64,000 nucleotides of DNA from Mytilisepta virgata (GCA_028015205.1 JAPWFG010000063.1:1-64000), one strand, 5' to 3'. Shown: positions 35,606 to 50,939, counted from the stretch's first letter. Numbers and translations: made by a program. The notes: generated by a model from the letters alone, not told the origin.

Positions 35606-38600
35606 ACTTGAACCCTTACTCTAACCCTTACCCTAACCTTAACTCTAACTATAACCCTAACCCACTGCAAAATCTTTAACCTTAAATAACCTTCAGTATT
35701 CTCCTAGGCTAGACCTTTCAGAATACAGCCAAACGTTCTCGTAATAATACCTAAGGTTAATCTAAAACGTCATGTTTAAATTGACTTTAACCCTAACTTT
35801 AACCATTACTTTAACATTAACTCTAACTTTAACCCTAACCCACTGCAAAATCTTTAACCTTAAATAACCTTCAGTATTCTCCTAGGCTAAACCTTTCAGA
35901 ATACAGCCAAATGTTCTCGTAATAATACCTAACGTTAATCGAAAACGTCATGTTTAAATTGACTTTAACCTTAACCCTAACCCTCACCTTAACTCTAACC
36001 TTAACCCTAACCCACTGCAAAATCTTTAACCTTAAATAACCTTCAGTATTCTCCTAGGCTAAACCTTTCAGAATACAGCCAAATGTTCTCGTAATAATAC
36101 CTAAGGTTAATCGAAAACGTCATGTTTAAATTGACTTTAACCCTTACTCTAACCCTTACCCTAACCTTAACTCTAACTTTAACCCTAACCCACTGCAAAA
36201 TCTTTAACCTTAAATAACCTTCAGTATTCTCCTAGGCTAGACCTTTCAGAATACAGCCAAACTTTCTCGTAATAATACCTAAGGTTAATCGAAAACGTCA
36301 TGTTTAAATTGACTTTAACCCTAATCCTAGCCCTAACCCAAACCATAACCTTAACTCTAACCTTAACCGTAGCGCACTGCAAAATCTTTAACCTTAAATA
36401 ACCTTCAGTATTCTCCTAGGCTAAACCTTTCAGAATACAGCCAAATGTTCTCGTAATAATACCTAAGGTTAATCGAAAACGTCACGACTGTTTAAATTGA
36501 CTGTAACCCTAACACTCACCCTAACCCTAACATTAACTCTAACCTTAACACACTGCAAAATCTTTAACCTTAAATAACTTTCAGTATTCTCCTAGGCTAA
36601 ACCTTTCAGAATACAGCCAAATGTTCTCGTAATAATACCTAAGGTTAATCGAAAACGTCATGTTTCAATTGACTTGAACCCTAACTCTAACCTTACCCTA
36701 ACCTTAACTCTAACTTTAACCCTAACCCACTGCAAAATCTTTAACCTTAAATAACCTTCAGTATTCTCCTAGGCTAGACCTTTCAGAATACAGCCAAACG
36801 TTCTCGTAATAATACCTAAGGTTAATCTAAAACGTCATGTTTAAATTGACTTTAACCCTAATCCTAACCCTAACCCAAACCATAACCTTAACTCTAACCT
36901 TAACCCTAACCCACTGCAAAATCTTTAACCTTAAATAACCTTCAGTATTCTCCTAGGCTAGACCTTTCAGAATACAGCCAAACGTTCTCGTAATAATACC
37001 CAAGGTTAATCTAAAACGTCATGTTTAAATTGACTTTAACCCTAACTTTAACCATTACTTTAACATTAACTCTAACTTTAACCCTAACCCACTGCAAAAT
37101 CTTTAACCTTAAATAACCTTCAGTATTCTCCTAGGCTAAACCTTTCAGAATACAGCCAAATGTTCTCGTAATAATACCTAACGTTAATCGAAAACGTCAT
37201 GTTTAAATTGACTTTAACCTTAACCCTAACCCTCACCTTAACTCTAACCTTAACCCTAACCCACTGCAAAATCTTTAACCTTAAATAACCTTCAGTATTC
37301 TCCTAGGCTAAACCTTTCAGAATACAGCCAAATGTTCTCGTAATATTACCTAAGGTTAATCGAAAACGTCATGTTTAAATTGACTTTAACCCTTACTCTA
37401 ACCCTTACCCTAACCTTAACTCTAACTTTAACCCTAACCCACTGCAAAATCTTTAACCTTAAATAACCTTCAGTATTCTCCTAGGCTAGACCTTTCAGAA
37501 TACAGCCAAACGTTCTCGTAATAATACCTAAGGTTAATCTAAAACGTCATGTTTAAATTGACTTTAACCCTAATCCTAACCCTTACCCAAACCATAACCT
37601 TAACTCTAACCTTAACCCTAACGCACTGCAAAATCTTTAACCTTAAATAACCTTCAGTATTCTCCTAGGCTAAACCTTTCAAAATACAGCCAAATGTTCT
37701 CGTAATAATACCTAAGGTTAATCGAAAACGTCATGACTGTTTAAATTGACTTTAACCCTAACCCTCACCCTAACCCTAACATTAACTCTAACCTTAACAC
37801 ACTCCAAAATCTTTAACCTTAAATAACCTTCAGTATTCCCCTAGGCTAAACCTTTCAAAATACAGCCAAATGTTCTCGTAATAATACGTAAGGTTAATCG
37901 AAAACGTCATGTTTAAATTGACTTTAACCCTAATCCTAACCCTCACCCAAACAATAACCTTAACTCTAACCTCAACCCTAACCCACTGCAAAATCTTTAA
38001 CCTTAAATAACCTTCAGTATTCTCCTAGGCTAAACCTTTCAGAATACAGCCAAATGTTCTCGTAATAATACCTAAGGTTAATCGAAAACGTCATGACTGT
38101 TTAAATTGACTTTAACCCTAACCCTCACCCTAACCCTAACATTAACTCTAACCTTAACCCACTGCAAAATCTTTAACCTTAAATAACCTTCAGTATTCTC
38201 CTAGGCTAAACCTTTCAGAATACAGCCAAATGTTCTCGTAATAATACCTAAGGTTAATCGTAAACCTTGTGTTTAAATACACTTGAACCCAAACCCTAAC
38301 CTTAACTCTAACCTTAAACCTAACCAACTGCAAAATCTTGAACCTTAAATAACCTTCAGTATTCTCCTAGGCTAAACCTTTCAGAATACAGCCAAATGTT
38401 CTCGTAATAATACCTAACGTTAATCGAAAACGTCATGTTTAAATTGACTTTAACCTTAACCCTAACCCTCACCTTAACTCTAACCTTAACCCTAACCCAC
38501 TGCAAAATCTTTAACCTTAAATAACCTTCAGTATTCTCCTAGGCTAAACCTTTCAGAATACAGCCAAATGTTCTCGTAATAATACCTAAGGTTAATCGAA

Positions 38601-40750
38601 AACGTCATGTTTAAATTGACTTTAACCCTTACTCTAACCCTTACCCTAACCTTAACTCTAACTTTAACCCTAACCCACTGCAAAATCTTTAACCTTAAAT
38701 AACCTTCAGTATTCTCCTAGGCTAGACCTTTCAGAATACAGCCAAACGTTCTCGTAATAATACCTAAGGTTAATCTAAAACGTCATGTTTAAATTGACTT
38801 TAACCCTAATCCTAACCCTAACCCAAACCATAACCTTAACTCTAACCTTAACCCTAACCCACTGCAAAATCTTTAACCTTAAATAACCTTCAGTATTCTC
38901 CTAGGCTAGACCTTTCAGAATACAGCCAAACGTTCTCGTAATAATACCCAAGGTTAATCTAAAACGTCATGTTTAAATTGACTTTAACCCTAACTTTAAC
39001 CATTACTTTAACATTAACTCTAACTTTAACCCTAACCCACTGCAAAATCTTTAACCTTAAATAACCTTCAGTATTCTCCTAGGCTAAACCTTTCAGAATA
39101 CAGCCAAATGTTCTCGTAATAATACCTAACGTTAATCGAAAACGTCATGTTTAAATTGACTTTAACCTTAACCCTAACCCTCACCTTAACTCTAACCTTA
39201 ACCCTAACCCACTGCAAAATCTTTAACCTTAAATAACCTTCAGTATTCTCCTAGGCTAAACCTTTCAGAATACAGCCAAATGTTCTCGTAATAATACCTA
39301 AGGTTAATCGAAAACGTCATGTTTAAATTGACTTTAACCCTTACTCTAACCCTTACCCTAACCTTAACTCTAACTTTAACCCTAACCCACTGCAAAATCT
39401 TTAACCTTAAATAACCTTCAGTATTCTCCTAGGCTAGACCTTTCAGAATACAGCCAAACGTTCTCGTAATAATACCTAAGGTTAATCTAAAACGTCATGT
39501 TTAAATTGACTTTAACCCTAATCCTAACCCTAACCCAAACCATAACCTTAACTCTAACCTTAACCCTAACGCACTGCAAAATCTTTAACCTTAAATAACC
39601 TTCAGTATTCTCCTAGGCTAAACCTTTCAAAATACAGCCAAATGTTCTCGTAATAATACCTAAGGTTAATCGAAAACGTCATGACTGTTTAAATTGACTT
39701 TAACCCTAACCCTCACCCTAACCCTAACATTAACTCTAACCTTAACACACTGCAAAATCTTTAACCTTAAATAACGTTCAGTATTCCCCTAGGCTAAACC
39801 TTTCAAAATACAGCCAAATGTTCTCGTAATAATACGTAAGGTTAATCGAAAACGTCATGTTTAAATTGACTTTAACCCTAATCCTAACCCTAACCCAAAC
39901 AATAACCTTAACTCTAACCTCAACCCTAACCCACTGCAAAATCTTTAACCTTAAATAACCTTCAGTATTCTCCTAGGCTAAACCTTTCAGAATACAGCCA
40001 AATGTTCTCGTAATAATACCTAAGGTTAATCGAAAACGTCATGACTGTTTAAATTGACTTTAACCCTAACCCTCACCCTAACCCTAACATTAACTCTAAC
40101 CTTAACCCACTGCAAAATCTTTAACCTTAAATAACCTTCAGTATTCTCCTAGGCTAAACCTTTCAGAATACAGCCAAATGTTCTCGTAATAATACCTAAG
40201 GTTAATCGTAAACCTCATGTTTAAATTGACTTGAACCCAAACCCTAACCTTAACTCTAACCTTAAACCTAACCAACTGCAAAATCTTGAACCTTAAATAA
40301 CCTTCAGTATTCTCCTAGGCTAAACCTTTCAGAATACAGCCAAATGTTCTCGTAATAATACCTTAGGTTAATCGAGAACGTCATGTTTAAATTGACTTAA
40401 ACCCTAACTCTAACCCTAACCATAACCTTAACTCTAACCTTAACCCTAACCCACTGCAAAATCTTTAACCTTAAATAACCTTCAGTATTCTCCTAGGCTA
40501 AACCTTTCAGAATACAGCCAAATGTTCTCGTAATAATACCTAAGGTTAATCGAAAACGTCATGTTTAAATTGATTTTAACCCTAACTCTAACCCTTACTC
40601 TAAACTTAACCCTAACTTTAATCCTAACACACTGCAAAATCTTTAACCTTAAACAACCTTCAGTATTCTCCTAGGCTAAACCTTTCAGAATACAGCCAAA
40701 TGTTCTCGTAATAATACCTAAGGTTAATCGAAAACGTCATGTTTAAATTG
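35606..40750 (+). repeat. Superunit 0 (short, 5.1 kb)
   Basis: Begins with the monomer ACTTGAACCCTTACTC, which also starts superunits at 40,751 and 48,876. It contains one partial 11-monomer cassette (from 37,178), one complete cassette (38,414-40,361), then the CTTAGGTTAATCGAGAACG and TTGATTTTAACC monomers that close it. Compared with superunit 1 it lacks the five-hexamer/TGTCTAGATT stretch and the long tail of mixed monomers. Confidence 0.75.
38414..40361 (+). repeat. 1,948-bp, 11-monomer higher-order cassette (complete copy)
   Basis: Order of monomer types by their marker: CTAACGTTAATCG with CCCTCACC; CCCTTACTC; CCCAAACCATAACC; TTTAACCATTACTTT; then the first three again (712 bp later, at 39,126), the third now ending ACGCACTGC; CATGACTG with ACACACTGC; CCAAACAATAACC; CATGACTG with ACCCACTGC; and CGTAAACCTCATG. 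The next complete copy is 56,794-58,741, with the same 712-bp internal step and total length of 1,948 bp. Confidence 0.85.
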
Positions 40751-42844
40751 ACTTGAACCCTTACTCTAACCCTTACCCTAACCTTAACTCTAACTATAAC
40801 CCTAACCCACTGCAAAATCTTTAACCTTAAATAACCTTCAGTATTCTCCTAGGCTAGACCTTTCAGAATACAGCCAAACGTTCTCGTAATAATACCTAAG
40901 GTTAATCTAAAACGTCATGTTTAAATTGACTTTAACCCTAACTTTAACCATTACTTTAACATTAACTCTAACTTTAACCCTAACCCACTGCAAAATCTTT
41001 AACCTTAAATAACCTTCAGTATTCTCCTAGGCTAAACCTTTCAGAATACAGCCAAATGTTCTCGTAATAATACCTAACGTTAATCGAAAACGTCATGTTT
41101 AAATTGACTTTAACCTTAACCCTAACCCTCACCTTAACTCTAACCTTAACCCTAACCCACTGCAAAATCTTTAACCTTAAATAACCTTCAGTATTCTCCT
41201 AGGCTAAACCTTTCAGAATACAGCCAAATGTTCTCGTAATAATACCTATGGTTAATCGAAAACGTCATGTTTAAATTGACTTTAACCCTTACTCTAACCC
41301 TTACCCTAACCTTAACTCTAACTTTAACCCTAACCCACTGCAAAATCTTTAACCTTAAATAACCTTCAGCATTCTCCTAGGCTAGACCTTTCAGAATACA
41401 GCCAAACTTTCTCGTAATAATACCTAAGGTTAATCGAAAACGTCATGTTTAAATTGACTTTAACCCTAATCCTAGCCCTAACCCAAACCATAACCTTAAC
41501 TCTAACCTTAACCATAGCGCACTGCAAAATCTTTAACCTTAAATAACCTTCAGTATTCTCCTAGGCTAAACCTTTCAGAATACAGCCAAATGTTCTCGTA
41601 ATAATACCTAAGGTTAATCGAAAACGTCACGACTGTTTAAATTGACTGTAACCCTAACACTCACCCTAACCCTAACATTAACTCTAACCTTAACACACTG
41701 CAAAATCTTTAACCTTAAATAACTTTCAGTATTCTCCTAGGCTAAACCTTTCAGAATACAGCCAAATGTTCTCGTAATAATACCTAAGGTTAATCGAAAA
41801 CGTCATGTTTCAATTGACTTGAACCCTAACTCTAACCTTACCCTAACCTTAACTCTAACTTTAACCCTAACCCACTGCAAAATCTTTAACCTTAAATAAC
41901 CTTCAGTATTCTCCTAGGCTAAACCTTTCAGAATACAGCCAAATGTTCTCGTAATAATACCTAAGGTTAATCGAAAACGTCATCTTTAAATTGACTTTAA
42001 CCCTAACCATAACCCTAACCCTAACCTTAACTCTAACCTTAACCCTAACCCAATGCAAAATCTTTAACCTTAAATAACCTTCAGTATTCTCCTAGGGTAA
42101 ACTTTTAAGAATACAGCCAAATGTTCTCGTAATAATACCTTAGGTTAATCGAGAACGTCATGTCTAGATTGTCTTTAACCCTAACCCTAACCCTAACCCT
42201 AACCCTAACTCTAACCTTAACCCTAACCCACTGCAAAATCTTTAACCTTAAATAACCTTCAGTATTCTCCTAGGCTAAACCTTTCAGAATACAGCCAAAT
42301 GTTCTCGTAATAATACCTAACGTTAATCGAAAACGTCATGTTTAAATTGACTTTAACCTTAACCCTAACCCTAACCTTAACTCTAACCTTAACCCTAACC
42401 CACTGCAAAATCTTTAACCTTAAATAACCTTCAGTATTCTCCTAGGCTAAACCTTTCAGAATACAGCCAAATGTTCTCGTAATAATACCTAAGGTTAATC
42501 GAAAACGTCATGTTTAAATTGACTTTAACCCTTACTCTAACCCTTACCCTAACCTTAACTCTAACTATAACCCTAACCCACTGCAAAATCTTTAACCTTA
42601 AATAACCTTCAGTATTCTCCTAGGCTAGACCTTTCAGAATACAGCCAAACGTTCTCGTAATAATACCTAAGGTTAATCTAAAACGTCATGTTTAAATTGA
42701 CTTTAACCCTAACTTTAACCATTACTTTAACATTAACTCTAACTTTAACCCTAACCCACTGCAAAATCTTTAACCTTAAATAACCTTCAGTATTCTCCTA
42801 GGCTAAACCTTTCAGAATACAGCCAAATGTTCTCGTAATAATAC

Positions 42845-44620
42845 CTAACGTTAATCGAAAACGTCATGTTTAAATTGACTTTAACCTTAACCCTAACCCT
42901 CACCTTAACTCTAACCTTAACCCTAACCCACTGCAAAATCTTTAACCTTAAATAACCTTCAGTATTCTCCTAGGCTAAACCTTTCAGAATACAGCCAAAT
43001 GTTCTCGTAATAATACCTAAGGTTAATCGAAAACGTCATGTTTAAATTGACTTTAACCCTTACTCTAACCCTTACCCTAACCTTAACTCTAACTTTAACC
43101 CTAACCCACTGCAAAATCTTTAACCTTAAATAACCTTCAGTATTCTCCTAGGCTAGACCTTTCAGAATACAGCCAAACGTTCTCGTAATAATACCTAAGG
43201 TTAATCTAAAACGTCATGTTTAAATTGACTTTAACCCTAATCCTAACCCTAACCCAAACCATAACCTTAACTCTAACCTTAACCCTAACCCACTGCAAAA
43301 TCTTTAACCTTAAATAACCTTCAGTATTCTCCTAGGCTAGACCTTTCAGAATACAGCCAAACGTTCTTGTAATAATACCCAAGGTTAATCTAAAACGTCA
43401 TGTTTAAATTGACTTTAACCCTAACTTTAACCATTACTTTAACATTAACTCTAACTTTAACCCTAACCCACTGCAAAATCTTTAATCTTAAATAACCTTC
43501 AGTATTCTCCTAGGCTAAACCTTTCAGAATACAGCCAAATGTTCTCGTAATAATACCTAAGGTTAATCGAAAACGTCATGTTTAAATTGACTTTAACCCT
43601 TACTCTAACCCTTACCCTAACCTTAACTCTAACTTTAACCCTAACCCACTGCAAAATCTTTAACCTTAAATAACCTTCAGTATTCTCCTAGGCTAGACCT
43701 TTCAGAATACAGCCAAACGTTCTCGTAATAATACCTAAGGTTAATCTAAAACGTCATGTTTAAATTGACTTTAACCCTAATCCTAACCCTAACCCAAACC
43801 ATAACCTTAACTCTAACCTTAACCCTAACGCACTGCAAAATCTTTAACCTTAAATAACCTTCAGTATTCTCCTAGGCTAAACCTTTCAAAATACAGCCAA
43901 ATGTTCTCGTAATAATACCTAAGGTTAATCGAAAACGTCATGACTGTTTAAATTGACTTTAACCCTAACCCTCACCCTAACCCTAACATTAACTCTAACC
44001 TTAACACACTGCAAAATCTTTAACCTTAAATAACCTTCAGTATTCCCCTAGGCTAAACCTTTCAAAATACAGCCAAATGTTCTCGTAATAATACGTAAGG
44101 TTAATCGAAAACGTCATGTTTAAATTGACTTTAACCCTAATCCTAACCCTCACCCAAACAATAACCTTAACTCTAACCTCAACCCTAACCCACTGCAAAA
44201 TCTTTAACCTTAAATAACCTTCAGTATTCTCCTAGGCTAAACCTTTCAGAATACAGCCAAATGTTCTCGTAATAATACCTAAGGTTAATCGAAAACGTCA
44301 TGACTGTTTAAATTGACTTTAACCCTAACCCTCACCCTAACCCTAACATTAACTCTAACCTTAACCCACTGCAAAATCTTTAACCTTAAATAACCTTCAG
44401 TATTCTCCTAGGCTAAACCTTTCAGAATACAGCCAAATGTTCTCGTAATAATACCTAAGGTTAATCGTAAACCTCATGTTTAAATTGACTTGAACCCAAA
44501 CCCTAACCTTAACTCTAACCTTAAACCTAACCAACTGCAAAATCTTGAACCTTAAATAACCTTCAGTATTCTCCTAGGCTAAACCTTTCAGAATACAGCC
44601 AAATGTTCTCGTAATAATAC
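42845..44620 (+). repeat. 11-monomer cassette lacking one monomer (1,776 bp)
   Basis: Same order as the complete cassette, but the second CTAACGTTAATCG monomer is absent: near 43,500 the TTTAACCATTACTTT monomer passes directly to CCCTTACTC. Two point variants (CGTTCTTGTAATAATACC and TTTAATCTTAAATAACC) lie close to the missing monomer. Confidence 0.8.
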
Positions 44621-46390
44621 CTAACGTTAATCGAAAACGTCATGTTTAAATTGACTTTAACCTTAACCCTAACCCTCACCTTAACTCTAACCTTAACCCT
44701 AACCCACTGCAAAATCTTTAACCTTAAATAACCTTCAGTATTCTCCTAGGCTAAACCTTTCAGAATACAGCCAAATGTTCTCGTAATAATACCTAAGGTT
44801 AATCGAAAACGTCATGTTTAAATTGACTTTAACCCTTACTCTAACCCTTACCCTAACCTTAACTCTAACTTTAACCCTAACCCACTGCAAAATCTTTAAC
44901 CTTAAATAACCTTCAGTATTCTCCTAGGCTAGACCTTTCAGAATACAGCCAAACGTTCTCGTAATAATACCTAAGGTTAATCTAAAACGTCATGTTTAAA
45001 TTGACTTTAACCCTAATCCTAACCCTAACCCAAACCATAACCTTAACTCTAACCTTAACCCTAACCCACTGCAAAATCTTTAACCTTAAATAACCTTCAG
45101 TATTCTCCTAGGCTAGACCTTTCAGAATACAGCCAAACGTTCTCGTAATAATACCCAAGGTTAATCTAAAACGTCATGTTTAAATTGACTTTAACCCTAA
45201 CTTTAACCATTACTTTAACATTAACTCTAACTTTAACCCTAACCCACTGCAAAATCTTTAACCTTAAATAACCTTCAGTATTCTCCTAGGCTAAACCTTT
45301 CAGAATACAGCCAAATGTTCTCGTAATAATACCTAACGTTAATCGAAAACGTCATGTTTAAATTGACTTTAACCTTAACCCTAACCCTCACCTTAACTCT
45401 AACCTTAACCCTAACCCACTGCAAAATCTTTAACCTTAAATAACCTTCAGTATTCTCCTAGGCTAAACCTTTCAGAATACAGCCAAATGTTCTCGTAATA
45501 ATACCTAAGGTTAATCGAAAACGTCATGTTTAAATTGACTTTAACCCTTACTCTAACCCTTACCCTAACCTTAACTCTAACTTTAACCCTAACCCACTGC
45601 AAAATCTTTAACCTTAAATAACCTTCAGTATTCTCCTAGGCTAGACCTTTCAGAATACAGCCAAACGTTCTCGTAATAATACCTAAGGTTAATCTAAAAC
45701 GTCATGTTTAAATTGACTTTAACCCTAATCCTAACCCTAACCCAAACCATAACCTTAACTCTAACCTTAACCCTAACGCACTGCAAAATCTTTAACCTTA
45801 AATAACCTTCAGTATTCTCCTAGGCTAAACCTTTCAAAATACAGCCAAATGTTCTCGTAATAATACCTAAGGTTAATCGAAAACGTCATGACTGTTTAAA
45901 TTGACTTTAACCCTAACCCTCACCCTAACCCTAACATTAACTCTAACCTTAACACACTGCAAAATCTTTAACCTTAAATAACCTTCAGTATTCCCCTAGG
46001 CTAAACCTTTCAAAATACAGCCAAATGTTCTCGTAATAATACGTAAGGTTAATCGAAAACGTCATGTTTAAATTGACTTTAACCCTAATCCTAACCCTAA
46101 CCCAAACAATAACCTTAACTCTAACCTCAACCCTAACCCACTGCAAAATCTTTAACCTTAAATAACCTTCAGTATTCTCCTAGGCTAAACCTTTCAGAAT
46201 ACAGCCAAATGTTCTCGTAATAATACCTAAGGTTAATCGTAAACCTCATGTTTAAATTGACTTGAACCCAAACCCTAACCTTAACTCTTACCTTAAACCT
46301 AACCAACTGCAAAATCTTGAACCTTAAATAACCTTCAGTATTCTCCTAGGCTAAACCTTTCAGAATACAGCCAAATGTTCTCGTAATAAT
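44621..46390 (+). repeat. 11-monomer cassette lacking the second CATGACTG monomer
   Basis: Follows the standard order with the 712-bp internal step (44,621 to 45,333). The CCAAACAATAACC monomer is followed directly by the CGTAAACCTCATG type at about 46,239. The missing monomer explains why the offset to the copy in superunit 0 drops from 6,207 to 6,031 bp. Confidence 0.8.
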
Positions 46391-49300
46391 ACCTTAGGTT
46401 AATCGAGAACGTCATGTTTAAATTGACTTAAACCCTAACTCTAACCCTAACCATAACCTTAACTCTAACCTTAACCCTAACCCACTGCAAAATCTTTAAC
46501 CTTAAATAACCTTCAGTATTCTCCTAGGCTAAACCTTTCAGAATACAGCCAAATGTTCTCGTAATAATACCTAAGGTTAATCGAAAACGTCATGTTTAAA
46601 TTGATTTTAACCCTAACTCTAACCCTTACTCTAAACTTAACCCTAACTTTAATCCTAACACACTGCAAAATCTTTAACCTTAAACAACCTTCAGTATTCT
46701 CCTAGGCTAAACCTTTCAGAATACAGCCAAATGTTCTCGTAATAATACCTAAGGTTAATCAAAAACGTCATGTTTAAATTGACTTTTATCCTAACCGTAA
46801 CCCTGACCTTAACTCTAAACTTAACCCTAACCCACTGCAAAATCTTTAACCTTAAATAACCCTCAGTATTCTCCTAGGCTAAACCTTTCAGAATACAGCC
46901 AAATGTTCTCGTAATAATACCTAAGGTTAATCGAAAACGTCATGTTTAAATTGACTTAAATCCTAACTCTAACCCTAACCCTAACCTTAACTCTAACTTT
47001 AAACCTAACCCACTGAAAAATCTTTAACCTTAAATAACCTTCAGTATTCCCCTAGGCTAAACCTTTCAGAATACAGCCAATTGTTCTCGTAATAATACCT
47101 AAGGTTAATCGAAAACGTCATGTTTAAATTGACTTTAACCCTAACCCTAACCCTAACATTAACTCTAACCTTATCCCACTGCAAAATCTTTAACCTTAAA
47201 TAACCTTCAGTATTCTCTTAGGCTATACCTTTCAGAATACAGCCAAATGTTCTCGTAATAATACCTAAGGTTAATCGAAAACGTCATGTTTAAATTGACT
47301 TTAACCTTAACCCTAACCCTAACCTTAACTCTAACCTTAACCCTATCCCACTGCAAAATCTTTAACGTTAAATAACCTTCAGTATTCTCCTAGGCTAAAC
47401 CTTTCAGAATACAACCAAATTTTCTCGTATTAATACCTAAGGTTAATCGAAAACGTCATGTTCAAATTGACTTTAACCCTAACCCTAACCCTAACCTTAA
47501 CTCTAAACTTAACCCTAACCCACTGCAAAATCTTTAACCTTAAATAACCTTCAGTATTTTCCTAGGCTGAACCTTTCAGAATACAGCCAAATGTTCTCGT
47601 AATAATACCTAAGGTTAATCAAAAACGACAGGTTTAAATAGACTTTAACCCTAAACCTAACCCTAACCCTAACCTTAACTCTAACCTTAACCCCAACCCA
47701 CTGCAAAATCTTTAACCTTAAATAACCTTCAGTATTCTCCGACGCTAAACCTTTCAGAATACAGCCAAATGTTCTCGTAATAATACCTAAGGTTCATCGA
47801 AAACCTCATGTTCAAATTGACTTTGACCCTAACCATAACCCTTACCTTAACATTAACTCTAACCTTTACCCATAGCAAAATCTTTAACCTTAAATAACCT
47901 TCAGTATTCCCCTAGGCTAAATCTTTCAGAATACAGCCAAATGTTCTCGTAATAATACCTAAAGTTAATCTAAAACGTCATGTTTGAATTGACTTTAACC
48001 CAAACCCTAACCTTAACTCTAACCTTAAACCTAACCAACTGCAAAATCTTTAACCTTAAATAACCTTCAGTATTCTCCTAGGCTAAACCTTTCAGAATAC
48101 AGCCAAATGTTCTCGTAATAATACCTAACGTTAATCGCAAACGTCATGTTTAAATTGACTTTAACCTTAACCCTAACCCTCACCTTAACTCTAACCTTAA
48201 CCCTAACCCACTGCAAAATCTTTAACCTTAAATAACCTTCAGTATTCTCCTAGGCTAAACCTTTCAGAATACAGCCAAATGTTCTCGTAATAATACCTAA
48301 GGTTAATCAAAAACGTCTTGTTTAAATTGACTCTAACCCTAACCCTAAACCTAACCCTAAACCTAACCCTAACCCTAATCTTAACTCTAACCTTAAGCTC
48401 AACCCACTGCAAAATCTTTAACCTTAAATAACCTTCAGTATTCTTTTAGGCTAAACCTTTCAGAATACAGTCAAACAATCTCGTCAGAATACCTAAGGTT
48501 AATCGAAAACGTCATGTTTAAATTGACTTTAACCCTAACCCTAACCCTAACCCTAACCTTAACTCTAATTTTAACCCTAACTCACTGCAAAAACTTTAAC
48601 CTTAAATAACCTTCAGTATTCTCCTAGGCTAAACCTTTCAGAATACAGCTAAATGTTCTCGTAATAATACCTAAGGTTAATCGAAAACGTCATGTTTCAA
48701 TTTACTTTAACCCTAACCCTAACCCTAACCTTAACTCTAACCTTAACCCTAACCCACTGCAAAATCTTTAACCTTAAATAACCTTCAGTATTCTCCTAGG
48801 CTAAACCTTTCAGAATACAGCCAAATGTTCTCGTAATAATACCTAAGGTTAATCGAAAACGTCATGTTTAAATTGACTTGAACCCTTACTCTAACCCTTA
48901 CCCTAACCTTAACTCTAACTATAACCCTAACCCACTGCAAAATCTTTAACCTTAAATAACCTTCAGTATTCTCCTAGGCTAGACCTTTCAGAATACAGCC
49001 AAACGTTCTCGTAATAATACCTAAGGTTAATCTAAAACGTCATGTTTAAATTGACTTTAACCCTAACTTTAACCATTACTTTAACATTAACTCTAACTTT
49101 AACCCTAACCCACTGCAAAATCTTTAACCTTAAATAACCTTCAGTATTCTCCTAGGCTTAACCTTTCAGAATACAGCCAAATGTTCTCGTAATAATACCT
49201 AACGTTAATCGAAAACGTCATGTTTAAATTGACTTTAACCTTAACCCTAACCCTCACCTTAACTCTAACCTTAACCCTAACCCACTGCAAAATCTTTAAC

Positions 49301-50939
49301 CTTAAATAACCTTCAGTATTCTCCTAGGCTAAACCTTTCAGAATACAGCCAAATGTTCTCGTAATAATACCTAAGGTTAATCGAAAACGTCATGTTTAAA
49401 TTGACTTTAACCCTTACTCTAACCCTTACCCTAACCTTAACTCTAACTTTAACCCTAACCCACTGCAAAATCTTTAACCTTAAATAACCTTCAGTATTCT
49501 CCTAGGCTAGACCTTTCAGAATACAGCCAAACTTTCTCGTAATAATACCTAAGGTTAATCGAAAACGTCATGTTTAAATTGACTTTAACCCTAATCCTAG
49601 CCCTAACCCAAACCATAACCTTAACTCTAACCTTAACCGTAGCGCACTGCAAAATCTTTAACCTTAAATAACCTTCAGTATTCTCCTAGGCTAATCCTTT
49701 CAGAATACAGCCAAATGTTCTCGTAATAATACCTAAGGTTAATCGAAAACGTCACGACTGTTTAAATTGACTGTAACCCTAACACTCACCCTAACCCTAA
49801 CATTAACTCTAACCTTAACACACTGCAAAATCTTTAACCTTAAATAACTTTCAGTATTCTCCTAGGCTAAACCTTTCAGAATACAGCCAAATGTTCTCGT
49901 AATAATACCTAAGGTTAATCGAAAACGTCATGTTTCAATTGACTTGAACCCTAACTCTAACCTTACCCTAACCTTAACTCTAACTTTAACCCTAACCCAC
50001 TGCAAAATCTTTAACCTTAAATAACCTTCAGTATTCTCCTAGGCTAAACCTTTCAGAATACAGCCAAATGTTCTCGTAATAATACCTAAGGTTAATCGAA
50101 AACGTCATCTTTAAATTGACTTTAACCCTAACCATAACCTTAACCCTAACCCAATGCAAAATCTTTAACCTTAAATAACCTTCAGTATTCTCCTAGGGTA
50201 AACTTTTAAGAATACAGCCAAATGTTCTCGTAATAATACCTTAGGTTAATCGAGAACGTCATGTCTAGATTGTCTTTAACCCTAACCCTAACCCTAACCC
50301 TAACTCTAACCTTAACCCTAACCCACTGCAAAATCTTTAACCTTAAATAACCTTCAGTATTCTCCTAGGCTAAACCTTTCAGAATACAGCCAAATGTTCT
50401 CGTAATAATACCTAACGTTAATCGAAAACGTCATGTTTAAATTGACTTTAACCTTAACCCTAACCCTAACCTTAACTCTAACCTTAACCCTAACCCACTG
50501 CAAAATCTTTAACCTTAAATAACCTTCAGTATTCTCCTAGGCTAAACCTTTCAGAATACAGCCAAATGTTCTCGTAATAATACCTAAGGTTAATCGAAAA
50601 CGTCATGTTTAAATTGACTTTAACCCTTACTCTAACCCTTACCCTAACCTTAACTCTAACTATAACCCTAACCCACTGCAAAATCTTTAACCTTAAATAA
50701 CCTTCAGTATTCTCCTAGGCTAGACCTTTCAGAATACAGCCAAACGTTCTCGTAATAATACCTAAGGTTAATCTAAAACGTCATGTTTAAATTGACTTTA
50801 ACCCTAACTTTAACCATTACTTTAACATTAACTCTAACTTTAACCCTAACCCACTGCAAAATCTTTAACCTTAAATAACCTTCAGTATTCTCCTATGCTA
50901 AACCTTTCAGAATACAGCCAAATGTTCTCGTAATAATAC

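Larger units (their letters stand above)
40751..48875 (+). repeat. Superunit 1 (8,125 bp)
   Basis: From one ACTTGAACCCTTACTC monomer to the next (40,751 to 48,876). Contains the CACGACTG/TTTCAATTG group, the TGTCTAGATTGTC five-hexamer group (42,161), two cassettes (42,845 and 44,621), and a tail of mixed monomers from about 46,390 (AACAACC, CGACAGGTTTAAATAG, CTCGTCAGAATACC). About 40,800-48,850 recurs at about 54,750-62,785, 13.93-14.12 kb away. Confidence 0.85.
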
